Of a stretch of 64,000 bases of DNA, positions 38,039-47,612 are shown piece by piece. Source of the DNA: Massilia sp. Se16.2.3 (GTDB taxonomy: Bacteria; Pseudomonadota; Gammaproteobacteria; Burkholderiales; Burkholderiaceae_D); contig NZ_CP050451.1 of the NCBI RefSeq assembly GCF_014171595.1, positions 2,852,001 through 2,916,000 of the forward strand. Reading direction: 5' to 3'. Both the position numbers and the translations under genes were made by a program. The notes under the pieces are model-generated. The model made no database searches. It saw only the letters and a list, made by a program, of their open reading frames with translations, and was not told the DNA's origin. Position 1 is the first letter of the stretch; every line of letters starts with the position of its first letter.

Positions 38039-39079
38039 ATGCGAATGAAGCAAGTGCTCGTCTCGATTGCCGTGGCTGCCGCCACCCTGGCCGCCACCGC
38101 CGCCCAGGCCGTGAACATCACCGGCGCGGGCGCCACCTTCCCCTATCCGATCTATGCCAAGTGGGCGGAAATGTACAAGGCCGCCAGCGGCAACGGCTTG
38201 AACTACCAGTCGGTCGGTTCCGGCGCCGGCATCAAGCAGATCAAGGCGAAAACCGTCGACTTCGGCGCCTCCGACATGCCGCTGCCGGCCGCCGAACTGG
38301 CCGAAGCCGGCCTGTTCCAGTTTCCGGCCGTGATGGGCGGCGTGGTGCCGGTGGTGAACCTGCCGGGCGTGACGCCGGGCCAGGTGCGCCTGACCGGTGC
38401 CGTGCTGGCCGATATCTTCATGGGCAGGATCACCAGGTGGAACGCCCAGCCGATCGCCGCGCTGAACCCGGGCGTCAAACTTCCCGCAGATGACATCACG
38501 GTCGTGCACCGCGCCGACAGCTCGGGCACCACCTTCCTGTTCACCAATTACCTGTCGCAGGCCAGCGCGGACTGGAAGCTGAAGGTTGGCGCCGGCACCG
38601 CGGTGAAGTGGGCCACCGGCGTGGGCGGCAAGGGCAACGAAGGCGTGGCCGCCAACGTGCAGCGCATCAAGGGCGGCATCGGCTATGTCGAGTGGGCCTA
38701 TGCCAAGAAAAACCGCATGGCCCACACCCAGCTGCAGAACCGGGACGGCGCCTTCCTCCAGCCCGACGACGAGGCCTTCAAGGCGGCCGCCGCCAGCGCC
38801 GACTGGGCCAGGGTGCCGGGCTTCGCGGTAGTGCTGACCAACCAGCCGGGCAAGGCCAGCTGGCCGATCACGGGCGCTTCCTACATCCTGGTGCACAAGG
38901 CCCAGCTCAACGCGGCCACGGGCAAGGAAGTGCTGAAGTTCTTCGACTGGGCGTATAAAAACGGCGACGCGGCAGCCGCCGAACTGGACTATGTGCCAAT
39001 GCCCGACGCCGTCACCAAGCTGGTCCAGGATGCATGGCGCGCCCATGTCACCGATGCCGGCGGCAAGGCCATCTGGTAA
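38039..39079 (+). CDS. pstS: Phosphate-binding protein PstS
   Basis: Periplasmic receptor of the high-affinity phosphate transporter. 346 residues with a signal peptide (to about residue 24, LAATAAQA). The mature start VNITGAGATFPYPIYAKWAEMYK, SVGSGAGIKQI, DFGASDMPL, VHRADSSGTTFLFTNYLS and YVEWAYAKKN are the phosphate-contact regions of PstS. First gene of the pst operon, behind two Pho boxes, so it should be induced by phosphate limitation. Confidence 0.96.
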   Translation: MRMKQVLVSIAVAAATLAATAAQAVNITGAGATFPYPIYAKWAEMYKAASGNGLNYQSVGSGAGIKQIKAKTVDFGASDMPLPAAELAEAGLFQFPAVMGGVVPVVNLPGVTPGQVRLTGAVLADIFMGRITRWNAQPIAALNPGVKLPADDITVVHRADSSGTTFLFTNYLSQASADWKLKVGAGTAVKWATGVGGKGNEGVAANVQRIKGGIGYVEWAYAKKNRMAHTQLQNRDGAFLQPDDEAFKAAAASADWARVPGFAVVLTNQPGKASWPITGASYILVHKAQLNAATGKEVLKFFDWAYKNGDAAAAELDYVPMPDAVTKLVQDAWRAHVTDAGGKAIW

Positions 39080-39107
39080 GCCGGGCTTGATGCCAGGACG
39101 AACGAGG

Positions 39108-39129
39108 GACTGCCGCCGCAGCGGCAGTC
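39108..39129 (+). promoter_or_regulatory. Stem-loop between pstS and pstC
   Basis: A perfect 9-bp stem GACTGCCGC/GCGGCAGTC with loop CGCA and no T tract. It is suited to protect the 3' end of pstS mRNA or weaken read-through, so that more binding protein than permease is made. Confidence 0.6.
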
Positions 39130-39166
39130 GCGACGGCCTCTCAGTACGAACCACACAAAAACACAC

Positions 39167-40183
39167 ATGAGCGCATACCCTCCCGTCGCCATCGGCCAGC
39201 CGGCTCCGAACCCGGCCGTCGACCTGCAGTACGCCGCCCTGCGCAAGACCATGCGCAAGCAGCGCATCCAGGATTTCTTCTTCCACAAGATCACCTTGCT
39301 GTTCGCCGCCAGCGTCCTGCTGGCCCTGGTCGGCATCATCGCCTCGCTGGTCATCGGCGCCATGCCCGCCTTCAGGGAATTCGGCCCGGCCTTCATCTAC
39401 ACCGTCGAGTGGGACCCCATCAACGACAAGTTCGGCGCCCTGATCGCGATCTGGGGCACTGTCGTGACCTCGCTGATCGCCCTGGTCGTCGCCTTCCCGA
39501 TCAGCTTTGGCATCGCGCTCTTCCTCACCGAAATCTGCCCGGCCGTGCTGCGCCGACCGCTGGGCACGGCCGTCGAACTGCTGGCCGGCATCCCCTCGAT
39601 CATCTACGGCATCTGGGGCCTGTTCGTGTTCGCGCCCCTGTTCGCCGACCACGTCCAGCCGCTGCTGAAGGAGACCGTCGGCCAGCTGCCGGTGATCGGC
39701 CAGCTGTTCCAGGGCCCGACCATGGGCATCGGCATCCTCACCGCCGGCCTGGTGCTGGCCATCATGATCATTCCCTTCATCGCCTCGGTGATGCGCGACG
39801 TCTTCGAGATCGTCCCGGCCGTGCTGAAGGAATCGGCCTATGGCCTGGGCTGCACCCGCTGGGAAGTGGTGCGCAAGGTAGTGCTGCCCTACACCCGCAA
39901 CGGCGTCGTCGGCGGCGTGATGCTGGGCCTGGGGCGGGCACTGGGCGAAACCATGGCCGTGACTTTCGTGATCGGCAATGCACACGAACTGAGCCCCTCG
40001 CTGTTCTCGGCCGGGAATTCGATCTCCTCGACCCTGGCCAACGAATTCGCCGAGGCGGCCTCGAACCTGCACGTGTCCTCGCTGTTCGCCATCGCCCTGA
40101 TCCTGTTCGCGATCACCTTTGTCGTGCTGTCGGCGGCCAAACTGATGTTGGCGGGGATGTCCCGCAAGGAAGGTACGAAATGA
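39167..40183 (+). CDS. pstC: Phosphate ABC transporter permease PstC
   Basis: Inner-membrane half of the phosphate channel, 338 residues, about six membrane segments. The EAA-type loop is [55 protein letters not shown] in sense, with [21 protein letters not shown] before it. A cytoplasmic N-terminal 40 residues precede the first helix. Stop overlaps the pstA start by ATGA. Confidence 0.95.
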   Translation: MSAYPPVAIGQPAPNPAVDLQYAALRKTMRKQRIQDFFFHKITLLFAASVLLALVGIIASLVIGAMPAFREFGPAFIYTVEWDPINDKFGALIAIWGTVVTSLIALVVAFPISFGIALFLTEICPAVLRRPLGTAVELLAGIPSIIYGIWGLFVFAPLFADHVQPLLKETVGQLPVIGQLFQGPTMGIGILTAGLVLAIMIIPFIASVMRDVFEIVPAVLKESAYGLGCTRWEVVRKVVLPYTRNGVVGGVMLGLGRALGETMAVTFVIGNAHELSPSLFSAGNSISSTLANEFAEAASNLHVSSLFAIALILFAITFVVLSAAKLMLAGMSRKEGTK

Positions 40184-41037
40184 AGGCGGCCATGAACCCC
40201 GTCTACCGCAGGCGCCTGCTGGCGCACCGGGTCGGCATGGCCCTTTCCGTGGCGGCCATGCTCGTGGGCCTGGCCTTCCTGGCCTGGATCCTCTGGACCC
40301 TGGTTGCCAACGGCTTCGGCTCGCTCTCGACCGCGCTCTTCACCGCCGACACCCCGGCGCCGGGCGGCGAGGGCGGTGGCCTGCGCAATGCCATCGTCGG
40401 CAGCCTGATGATGGTGGGCCTGTCGACCCTGGTCAGCACGCCGATCGGCATCCTGGCCGGCATCTACCTGGCCGAGTACGGCGCCACCAACCGCTTCGGC
40501 CAGGTCACGCGCTTCGTCACCGACGTGATGCTCTCGGCCCCGTCGATCGTGATCGGCATGTTCGTCTGGGCCGTCTACGTGGCCAACGCCAAGCACTTCT
40601 CGGGCTACGCGGGTTCGCTGGCGCTGGCGCTGATCGCCATTCCGGTCGTCGTGCGTACCACCGACAACATGCTGCGCCTGGTACCGACCAATTTGCTGGA
40701 AGCGGCATTCGCCCTGGGCGCGCCGCGCTGGAAGGTGGCGATGACGGTGCGCCTGCGCGCCGTGAAAGCTGGCGTCATCACCGGCGTCCTGCTGGCCCTG
40801 GCGCGCATCTCTGGCGAAACCGCGCCGCTCTTGTTCACGGCCCTGAACAACCAGTTCTACAGCACCGACATGAACGCGCCACTGGCCAACCTGCCGATCG
40901 TGATCGCGCAGTTCGCCATGAGCCCCTACGACGACTGGCGCGCGCTGGCCTGGGGCGCGGCACTCCTGGTGACCTTCGCCGTGCTGCTGCTGAACATCCT
41001 GTCGCGGACCGTCTTCACCCAGAAGACGCCGCGTTGA
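40180..41037 (+). CDS. pstA: Phosphate ABC transporter permease PstA
   Basis: Second permease subunit, 285 residues. Family regions include [33 protein letters not shown], the coupling loop [50 protein letters not shown] and [17 protein letters not shown]. Co-translated with pstC through the ATGA overlap. Confidence 0.95.
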   Translation: MKAAMNPVYRRRLLAHRVGMALSVAAMLVGLAFLAWILWTLVANGFGSLSTALFTADTPAPGGEGGGLRNAIVGSLMMVGLSTLVSTPIGILAGIYLAEYGATNRFGQVTRFVTDVMLSAPSIVIGMFVWAVYVANAKHFSGYAGSLALALIAIPVVVRTTDNMLRLVPTNLLEAAFALGAPRWKVAMTVRLRAVKAGVITGVLLALARISGETAPLLFTALNNQFYSTDMNAPLANLPIVIAQFAMSPYDDWRALAWGAALLVTFAVLLLNILSRTVFTQKTPR

Positions 41038-41062
41038 TTCCCGACGAAATGTGAAAACCACC

Positions 41063-41857
41063 ATGATCCACTCCATGCAGGCTGCCCCGGCAGCGCAAGC
41101 GAAGACCAAGACCATAGCGATCGCCAACCTCGACTTCTACTACGGGAAGACGCAGAGCCTCAAGAAAGTCTCGCTCGACATCCACGAAAAGCAGGTCACC
41201 GCCTTCATCGGCCCCTCGGGCTGCGGCAAGTCGACCCTGCTGCGCACCCTGAACCGCATGTACGACCTGTACCCGGGCCAGCGCGCGGAAGGATCGATCG
41301 TCTACCGCGAGCGCAACATCCTCGAGCCGGGCGTCGACGTGAACATGCTGCGCGCGAAAATCGGCATGGTATTCCAGAAGCCGACCCCGTTCCCGATGTC
41401 GATCTACGACAATATCGCCTTCGGCGTGCGCCTGTACGAGAACCTGTCGAAAGGCGAGATGGACGAGCGCGTGGAATGGGCCTTGAAAAAGGCGGCGTTG
41501 TGGGAAGAGGCCAAGGACAAGCTGAACAAGAGCGGCCTGTCGCTGTCCGGCGGCCAGCAGCAGCGCCTGTGCATCGCGCGCGGCGTGGCGGTCAAGCCCG
41601 ACGTGCTGCTGCTGGACGAGCCGACCTCGGCGCTGGACCCGATCTCGACGGCCAAGATCGAGGAGTTGATCAGCGAATTGAAACAGGACTACACGATCGC
41701 CATCGTCACCCACAACATGCAGCAGGCGGCCCGGTGTTCCGATTACACTGCCTATATGTACCTGGGAGAGCTGGTGGAATTCGGCGAGACGGATCAGTTG
41801 TTCATGAACCCGGCTAAAAAAGAGACCCAGGATTACATCACCGGCCGCTTCGGTTAA
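41063..41857 (+). CDS. pstB: Phosphate ABC transporter ATPase PstB
   Basis: ATPase of the phosphate transporter, 264 residues from the ATG at 41063 (a GTG at 41051 is an alternative). Walker [10 protein letters not shown] near 51, [17 protein letters not shown] near 103, signature LSGGQQQR near 148, Walker [13 protein letters not shown] near 167 and [10 protein letters not shown] near 200 are exactly those of PstB. Confidence 0.96.
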   Translation: MIHSMQAAPAAQAKTKTIAIANLDFYYGKTQSLKKVSLDIHEKQVTAFIGPSGCGKSTLLRTLNRMYDLYPGQRAEGSIVYRERNILEPGVDVNMLRAKIGMVFQKPTPFPMSIYDNIAFGVRLYENLSKGEMDERVEWALKKAALWEEAKDKLNKSGLSLSGGQQQRLCIARGVAVKPDVLLLDEPTSALDPISTAKIEELISELKQDYTIAIVTHNMQQAARCSDYTAYMYLGELVEFGETDQLFMNPAKKETQDYITGRFG

Positions 41858-41886
41858 TACGGAAAAGAAGAACAGGGAGAGCAGTA

Positions 41887-42579
41887 ATGATCGGTGAACA
41901 CTCAAGCAAACAATACGACCAGGAACTCGAAGCGATCCGCTCCAAGGTGCTGCTCATGGGCGGCATGGTGGAAACCCAGTTCGAGGAGGCGCTGCACTGC
42001 TTCCGCGTGGGAGATATCGCGCAGGCGGACCACGTGATGGCCGAGGACGCGGCCGTGAACGGGCTGGAAGTGCAGCTCGACGACGCCTGCAGCCACCTGA
42101 TCGTCAAGCGCCAGCCGGCGGCGAACGACCTGCGCACCATCATGGCGACCATCAAGGTGATCACCGACCTCGAACGCATCGGCGACGAGGCAAGCAAGAT
42201 TGCGCGCACCGCGAAAAGCCTGCATGCGCGCGGCGTGACCGGTTTTGCCCACTACGACACCATCCGCAGCATCGGCAAGGACACCTCTGAACTGCTGCAC
42301 GACGCGCTCGACGCCTTTGCGCGCCTGGACGGCAAGCAGGCCATGCGCATCATCGCCGGCGACGAAATCATCGACCACGAGTTCCGCACCATCCTGCGCA
42401 ACCTGATCACCTTCATGATGGAAGACCCGCGCACGATTTCCTCGGCGCTCGACACGCTGTGGGTGGCCAAGGCCATCGAACGCATCGGCGACCATGCGAA
42501 GAACATCGCCGAGTACGTGATCTACGTGGTCGAGGGACGGGACATCCGCCACAGCAAACCCGTCGTCCAGGAAGGCTGA
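41887..42579 (+). CDS. phoU: Phosphate signalling protein PhoU
   Basis: Cytoplasmic helical protein that links the Pst transporter to PhoR and keeps the regulon off when phosphate is plentiful. 230 residues in two three-helix repeats, each with the metal-binding type E/DxxxD motif: KVITDLERIGDEASKIA near 95 and WVAKAIERIGDHAKNIAEYVIY near 198. Located as usual between pstB and phoB. Confidence 0.95.
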   Translation: MIGEHSSKQYDQELEAIRSKVLLMGGMVETQFEEALHCFRVGDIAQADHVMAEDAAVNGLEVQLDDACSHLIVKRQPAANDLRTIMATIKVITDLERIGDEASKIARTAKSLHARGVTGFAHYDTIRSIGKDTSELLHDALDAFARLDGKQAMRIIAGDEIIDHEFRTILRNLITFMMEDPRTISSALDTLWVAKAIERIGDHAKNIAEYVIYVVEGRDIRHSKPVVQEG

Positions 42580-42581
42580 AC

Positions 42582-43265
42582 ATGGGAAGCACGCGCGTAC
42601 TGGTGGTCGAAGACGAACCGGCCATCGTCGAACTGGTGAGCTATTCGCTGCGCGAAGCCGGCTGGAGCATCTCCTCGGTCGGCACGACGGGCGCGGCCTG
42701 GGACAGCATCAGCCGCGGCAAGCCGGACCTGCTGCTGCTCGACTGGATGCTGCCAGACCAGAGCGGCCTGCGCCTCCTGGCACGGCTGCGCGCCGACCGC
42801 GACTTCCAGGACATCCCCGTCATCATGCTGACGGCAAAGAGCATGGAAGAAGACAAGCTGGCTGGCCTGAACACGGGCGCGGACGACTATGTGACGAAAC
42901 CGTTCTCGCCACGCGAACTGCTGGCCCGTTCGCGCGCCCTGCTGCGCCGCAAGAGCCCGCACCTGGCCGAGGCGCCGCTGCGCGCGGGGGCTGTCCTGCT
43001 CGACCCGGCCAGCTGCACGGTCAGCATCGAGGGCCAGCAGGTCGACATCGGCAATGCCGAATACAAGCTGCTCAAATTCCTGCTGGCCCACCGCGAGCGC
43101 GTGTTCTCGCGCGCCCAGCTGCTCGACAAGGTCTGGGGCGACCACGCCGTCATCGAGGAGCGCACGGTGGACGTACACGTGCTGCGCCTGCGGAAGGCCT
43201 TGAAGGGCGCCGAAGGGCTGATCCGCACGGTGCGCAGCGTCGGGTATATGCTGTCGGAAAAATAA
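42582..43265 (+). CDS. phoB: Phosphate regulon response regulator PhoB
   Basis: DNA-binding activator of the Pho regulon, 227 residues. The receiver domain has Asp11, the phosphorylation site Asp54 (LLLDWMLP) and the Lys of VTKPFSPREL. The C-terminal winged helix shows LLKFLLAHRERVFSRAQLLDKVWGD and ERTVDVHVLRLRKAL. Starts two bases after phoU. Expected to bind the boxes before pstS. Confidence 0.95.
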   Translation: MGSTRVLVVEDEPAIVELVSYSLREAGWSISSVGTTGAAWDSISRGKPDLLLLDWMLPDQSGLRLLARLRADRDFQDIPVIMLTAKSMEEDKLAGLNTGADDYVTKPFSPRELLARSRALLRRKSPHLAEAPLRAGAVLLDPASCTVSIEGQQVDIGNAEYKLLKFLLAHRERVFSRAQLLDKVWGDHAVIEERTVDVHVLRLRKALKGAEGLIRTVRSVGYMLSEK

Positions 43266-43292
43266 TCGACGATTCACTTCCTTGAAGGCCGC

Positions 43293-44585
43293 ATGAATCC
43301 CAAACTGCTGTTCTGGGTGCCGGCGCTGTTGCGCCTGGCCTCCATCTTCGTTGCCGCCGGCGTGGTGTGGTGGATGGCCGGACCGGTCGCGGCGCTGGCG
43401 CTGGCGCTGGCCGGTGCGGTTGCCGCGCTGTTCGTGCAGCTGACCTACCTGTACCGGCTGGGCGAGTGGCTGAACGACCCGCACAGCGGACGCCTGCCGG
43501 ACGGCTGGGGTGCCTGGACGGACGTGTTCGCGCGCCTCTACCGCCTGCGCCGCGAGGACGAGCGCCACCAGGCGGAGCTGGCCGAATGGCTGGCGCGCTT
43601 CCGCCAGGCCATGAGCCTGTTGCCGGAGGGCGTGGCCATCATGGACGATGTGCTTTTCCTGGAGTGGTGCAACCCGGCGGCCGAGCGCCACCTGAACCTC
43701 ACGCTCGAGCGCGACAAGGGCCTGCGCGTGACCAACCTGGTGCGCCATCCGGACTTCATCGACTACATCATCCTGGGACGCTACGAGCAGCCGCTCACGC
43801 TGTCGCTGCGCGGCCGCAAGATCGAATGCCGCATCATCCCTTTTGAAAACCGGCGCCAGATCCTCGTCACCCACGATGCCACCGATACCGAGCGTATCGA
43901 GGCGATGCGGCGCGACTTCATTGCCAACGCCTCGCATGAATTGCGCACGCCGCTGACGGTCATCGTCGGCTTCCTCGAGATCGCCATGTCCGACCCGTGC
44001 ATGGATGCCGCCACCCGTGAAGCGCACCTGAAACTGATGACCGAGCAGGGCGAGCGCATGCAGCGCCTGATCGAAGACATGCTGACCCTGTCGCGCCTGG
44101 AGTCCGACGAATTCCCGCTGCGGCGCGAGCGCGTGGACGTGGCGGCGCTGGTGGAATCGGTGGCTGCCGAGGCACGGGCGCTGTCGAACGGCCGCCACCG
44201 GATCGAGGTAACGGTCGACGGCCCGGACGTGATGGGCAGCATGGAAGAGCTGCGCAGCGCCTTTGCCAACCTGGCCTCGAACGCGGTGCGCTATTCGCCG
44301 GGTGGCGGCACCATCGCGCTGTCGTGGCGGCGCGGTGCGGGCGACCTGCAGTTTTCCGTATGCGACAGCGGCATCGGCATCGACCCCCAGCACATTGCGC
44401 GCCTGACCGAGCGCTTCTACCGCGTCGACAAGAGCCGTTCGCGCGAGACGCAGGGCACGGGCCTGGGCCTGGCCATCGTCAAGCACGTGCTGCTGCGGCA
44501 CGGCGGGCGCCTGAACATCAGCTCCGTGCCGGGGGAGGGCAGTACCTTCACCGTGTCCTTGCCCAACACCTCCCTGCCTGGCTAG
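43293..44585 (+). CDS. phoR: Phosphate regulon sensor kinase PhoR
   Basis: Inner-membrane histidine kinase of 430 residues: two N-terminal helices (residues 8-52), a PAS domain (about 105-200, EGVAIMDDVLFLEWCNPAAERHL), the phospho-accepting His215 in SHELRTPLTVI, and the ATP domain with NLASNAVRYSP, DSGIGIDPQHIARLTERFYRVD and GTGLGLAIVKHVL. It has no large periplasmic domain, as in other PhoR proteins that sense through PhoU. Last gene of the operon. Confidence 0.95.
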   Translation: MNPKLLFWVPALLRLASIFVAAGVVWWMAGPVAALALALAGAVAALFVQLTYLYRLGEWLNDPHSGRLPDGWGAWTDVFARLYRLRREDERHQAELAEWLARFRQAMSLLPEGVAIMDDVLFLEWCNPAAERHLNLTLERDKGLRVTNLVRHPDFIDYIILGRYEQPLTLSLRGRKIECRIIPFENRRQILVTHDATDTERIEAMRRDFIANASHELRTPLTVIVGFLEIAMSDPCMDAATREAHLKLMTEQGERMQRLIEDMLTLSRLESDEFPLRRERVDVAALVESVAAEARALSNGRHRIEVTVDGPDVMGSMEELRSAFANLASNAVRYSPGGGTIALSWRRGAGDLQFSVCDSGIGIDPQHIARLTERFYRVDKSRSRETQGTGLGLAIVKHVLLRHGGRLNISSVPGEGSTFTVSLPNTSLPG

Positions 44586-44632
44586 GACCGGACGCCCTGC
44601 GATGCAAACGGCACGGCGGCCGTAGCCAATAC

Positions 44633-45600
44633 CGCCGCGCACCGTAGGGTGGGCTCCGCCCACGCGGTAGGGCGCTTGACCAGTGGAGAGTCGACCCGGC
44701 ACGCGGCGTTCGCACCACGAGGGGCGGTGCGCTATGCATGGGTACGACTGCCCACCTACGCAAGCTGCCCCGGGGGCCACATGCCTCCGCCCGCCGCGCA
44801 CCGTAGGGTGGGCTCCGCCCACGCGGTACGGCGTTTGACCAGTGGAGAGTCGAGCTCGGCACGCGGCGTTCGCACCACAAGGGGCGGTGCGGCATGCATG
44901 AGTACGACCGCGTGGGCGGAGCCCACCCTACGTTTCGCCGGCTTTGCGGACGAATCGACCGGACCCACTGTATTCAGGTATCGCACAGCATCCGCACACC
45001 GCGCCCGCCGCGCACCGTAGGGTGGGCTCCGCCCACGCGGTACGGCGTTTGACCAGTGGAGAGTCGACCCGGCACGCTGCGTTCGCACCATGAGGGGCGG
45101 TGCGGCATGCATGGGTACGACCGCGTGGGCAGAGCCCACCCTACGTTTCGCCGGCTTTGCGGACGAATCGACCGGAGCCACTGTATTCAGGTACCGCACA
45201 GCATCCGCACACCGCGGCCGCCGCGCACCGTAGGGTGGGCTCCGCCCACGCGGTACGGCGTTTGACCAGTGGAGAGTCGAGCTCGGCACGCGGCGTTCGC
45301 ATCACAAGGGGCGGTGCGGCATGCATGGGTACGACCGCGTGGGCAGAGCCCACCCTACGTTTCTAACCCACCAGCTCAGCCTCGCGAGGGTACTGCCCAC
45401 CTACGCAAGCCGCCCCGGGGGGCACATGCCTTCGCCCGCCGCGCACCGTAGGGTGGGCTCCGCCCACGCGGTACGGCGTTTGACCCGTGGAGAGTCGACC
45501 CGGCACGCGGCGCTCGCACCACAAGGGGCGGTGCGGCATGCACGGGTACGACCGCACGAAAGGAGTCCACCCTACATTACGCCGGCTTTGCCGGCCAGTC
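44633..45600. repeat. Array of five ~0.2-kb repeat units with CGTAGGGTGGGC-type inverted ends
   Basis: Units begin at about 44633, 44792, 45006, 45219 and 45437; the middle three are 213-218 bp. Each contains a left arm (for example 44802-44826) and, about 80 bases on, its reverse complement (44908-44932); in the second unit the 25-bp arms match perfectly. The left arm also folds on itself (GTGGGCTCCGCCCAC). Right arms of units 1 and 5 are decayed. Short open frames in all directions within the array are repeat-derived and not genes. The array fills the gap between phoR and the patatin gene. Confidence 0.9.
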
Positions 45601-45784
45601 CACCAGCGCTGCCTCGCTCAGGTACGCCCGATGCAAGATGCGCACCATCCGTACAATGCAGCCACCGTCCAGCCAGCGAACCTCAAGGTACCGCCAGCCG
45701 CACCCTAAGCCCCGCCTCATCCAGTCTGCATCGATGCGCGGTACAATCGGGAATTGTCTTTCTCGACCCCGCTACCTGCCCTCC

Positions 45785-46699
45785 ATGCTCTCTCGACGCA
45801 CCTCCCTCATTGCTCTCGGCGCGCTGCTGCTGACCGCCTGCGGCAGCACCCCGCCGCCCCCTCCCGTCCCGGTCGCCGTCCAGGCGCCGCCGCCGCCACC
45901 GAAGAAGATCCGCATCGGCCTGGCCCTGGGTGGCGGCGCCGCGCGCGGCTTTGCCCATATCGGCGTGATCAAGGCGCTGGAAGCGCAGGGCATCGTGCCC
46001 GAGATCGTTGTCGGCACCAGTGCCGGTTCCGTGGTCGGCGCCCTGTACGCGGCAGGCTATAGCGGCTTCGAGCTGCAGAAGACGGCCATGGGCATGGACG
46101 AGGCGACGATCTCGGACTGGGCCATGCCGCTGTTTTCGAAGTCGCCGGGCCTGCTCAAGGGCGAGGCGCTGCAGAACTATGTCAACAAGGCGGTGAACAA
46201 CCGGCCGATGGAAAAGCTGCCGAAGCGTTTTGGGGCGGTGGTCACCGACCTGAAGACCGGCGAAGCCGTCATGTTCGACAAGGGTAATACCGGCATGGCC
46301 GTACGTGCATCGTCCGCCGTGCCCTCGGTCTTCCAGCCCGTCAGGATCGGCAACAAGACCTATGTCGACGGCGGCCTGGTGGCCCCGGTGCCCGTGAAGT
46401 TCACGCGCGAGAAGATGGGCGCCGACTTCGTGATCGCCGTGAACATCTCGACCCAGGCCGACACCCAGGCCACGGTCAGCTCGCTTGACGTGCTGATGCA
46501 GACCTTCAGCATCATGGGCCAGCGCCTGAACCACTTCGAACTCAAGGATGCCGACATCGTCATCACCCCGGCGCTGGGCAAGATGGGCAGCGCCGACTTC
46601 AATGGCCGCAACCTGGCGATCCTCGCCGGGGAACAGGCGGCCGCTGCGGTGATGCCGCAAATCAAGGCCAAGCTGAAGGCCAAACAACAACAACCATAA
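45785..46699 (+). CDS. Patatin-like phospholipase lipoprotein (RssA type)
   Basis: A 304-residue lipoprotein. The start MLSRRTS at 45785 gives a lipobox LLTACGS (Cys at about 20) and a proline-rich spacer (PPPPPVPVAVQAPPPPP). The patatin domain follows: oxyanion loop GGGAARGFAHIGVIKAL, nucleophile Ser in VGTSAGSVVG, and the catalytic Asp in VDGGLVAPVPV. It should be attached to the inner leaflet of the outer membrane or the periplasmic face and hydrolyse lipid esters; the physiological substrate is unknown. Confidence 0.88.
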   Translation: MLSRRTSLIALGALLLTACGSTPPPPPVPVAVQAPPPPPKKIRIGLALGGGAARGFAHIGVIKALEAQGIVPEIVVGTSAGSVVGALYAAGYSGFELQKTAMGMDEATISDWAMPLFSKSPGLLKGEALQNYVNKAVNNRPMEKLPKRFGAVVTDLKTGEAVMFDKGNTGMAVRASSAVPSVFQPVRIGNKTYVDGGLVAPVPVKFTREKMGADFVIAVNISTQADTQATVSSLDVLMQTFSIMGQRLNHFELKDADIVITPALGKMGSADFNGRNLAILAGEQAAAAVMPQIKAKLKAKQQQP

Positions 46700-46712
46700 G
46701 GAAGAGAGACCG

Positions 46713-47126
46713 ATGAAAACCAAGCCGATGCTGACCCTGGACGACGTGAAGATCATCGCCGCGGCAAGCGAAGCCGAAGCCCTGACGAATGGCTGGGCCA
46801 TCACCTTTGCCATCGTCGACGACGGCGGCCACCTGCTGTGGCTGCAGCGCCTGGACGGCGCCCCGCCGGTATCAAGCCACATCGCGCCCGCCAAGGCGAA
46901 GACGGCCGCGCTCGGCCGCCGCGAGTCCAAAGTGTACGAAGACGTGATCAACAACGGCCGCGTGTCTTTCCTGTCGGCGCCGGAGATCGAGGGCATGCTC
47001 GAGGGCGGCGTGCCCGTGGTCGTTGACGGTCATGTGATCGGCGCGGTCGGCGTGTCCGGCGTGAAGTCGAACGAGGATGCGCAGGTGGCGAAGGCGGGCA
47101 TCGCCGCGCTGCTGGGCAACGCCTGA
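46713..47126 (+). CDS. GlcG/HbpS family heme-binding-like protein
   Basis: A 137-residue protein of the GlcG/HbpS fold. Visible signatures are LTLDDVKIIAAASEAEALTNGWAITFAIVDDGGHLLWLQRLDGA and GGVPVVVDGHVIGAVGVSGV, with AKAKTAALGRRES between. Relatives bind heme or degrade it or are of unknown function. No signal peptide is visible. It follows the patatin gene by 13 bases and is probably in the same transcript. Confidence 0.82.
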   Translation: MKTKPMLTLDDVKIIAAASEAEALTNGWAITFAIVDDGGHLLWLQRLDGAPPVSSHIAPAKAKTAALGRRESKVYEDVINNGRVSFLSAPEIEGMLEGGVPVVVDGHVIGAVGVSGVKSNEDAQVAKAGIAALLGNA

Positions 47127-47142
47127 GCGGGCGCTTGCTTCG

Positions 47143-47351
47143 CGTAGGGTAGGCGGCTCGGCCGTGCTGCGTGCGTGGATGTGGCGTATGCGCCGCCTAC
47201 GCGTTCAAGCGGCTGACGATGTGCCGGGCGGTCTGCCGCTGCGCGCTTGCGGCGTCGTGACACGTGGCGGTAGCGCAGGCCTGGGTTGCACGCGTAGGCG
47301 GCGCACACGCCGCGTCCGCATCGCCAGACCGGTCGAGCCGCCTACCCTACG
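47143..47351. repeat. 209-bp element with near-perfect inverted ends CGTAGGGTAGGCGGCTCG
   Basis: The left end CGTAGGGTAGGCGGCTCG is matched exactly by the reverse complement at the right end, and the match runs to 21 of 22 bases. Inside lies a second pair built on GTAGGCGG/CCGCCTAC (about 47188-47310). It is a sequence variant of the family in the 44.6-kb array. Confidence 0.8.
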
Positions 47352-47429
47352 CTGTGTTGAATCGCAGAAAAACGCAGCTCATCTGTAAGTAAAAATCGCG
47401 ATTTCGCCCGGAATCGCGTCGGCGACGGA

Positions 47430-47458
47430 TTGCCGGATTGGCCAAGCGGCGCTATAAT
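47430..47458 (+). promoter_or_regulatory. Sigma-70 promoter of carAB
   Basis: TTGCCG (47430-47435), 17 bases, TATAAT (47453-47458). It would give a leader of about 145 bases before carA, room for pyrimidine or arginine control, but no defined attenuator is visible. Confidence 0.7.
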
Positions 47459-47612
47459 TGAGGGGTTTAACCATTCACTTACTTGCCGTAGCGCCTACCC
47501 TCCATTCCTCATTCAAAAGCGACTTCCACCCTCGGGCACGCTCCATTCGCCTGCAGGATTTGGATGCCGGTCTGACGTGGCGCAGCTACGGTAACTTTAT
47601 TGGGAGTTACCC

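Noticed and set aside
44548..45570. Several 60-180 codon frames in the repeat array (for example with VGWAHPT-type sequence)
   Set aside because: They are translations of the inverted-repeat elements in different directions, without ribosome sites or independent coding evidence.
44633..45600. CRISPR array or insertion sequence
   Set aside because: Units are about 200 bp, contain long inverted arms and no transposase gene, unlike either.
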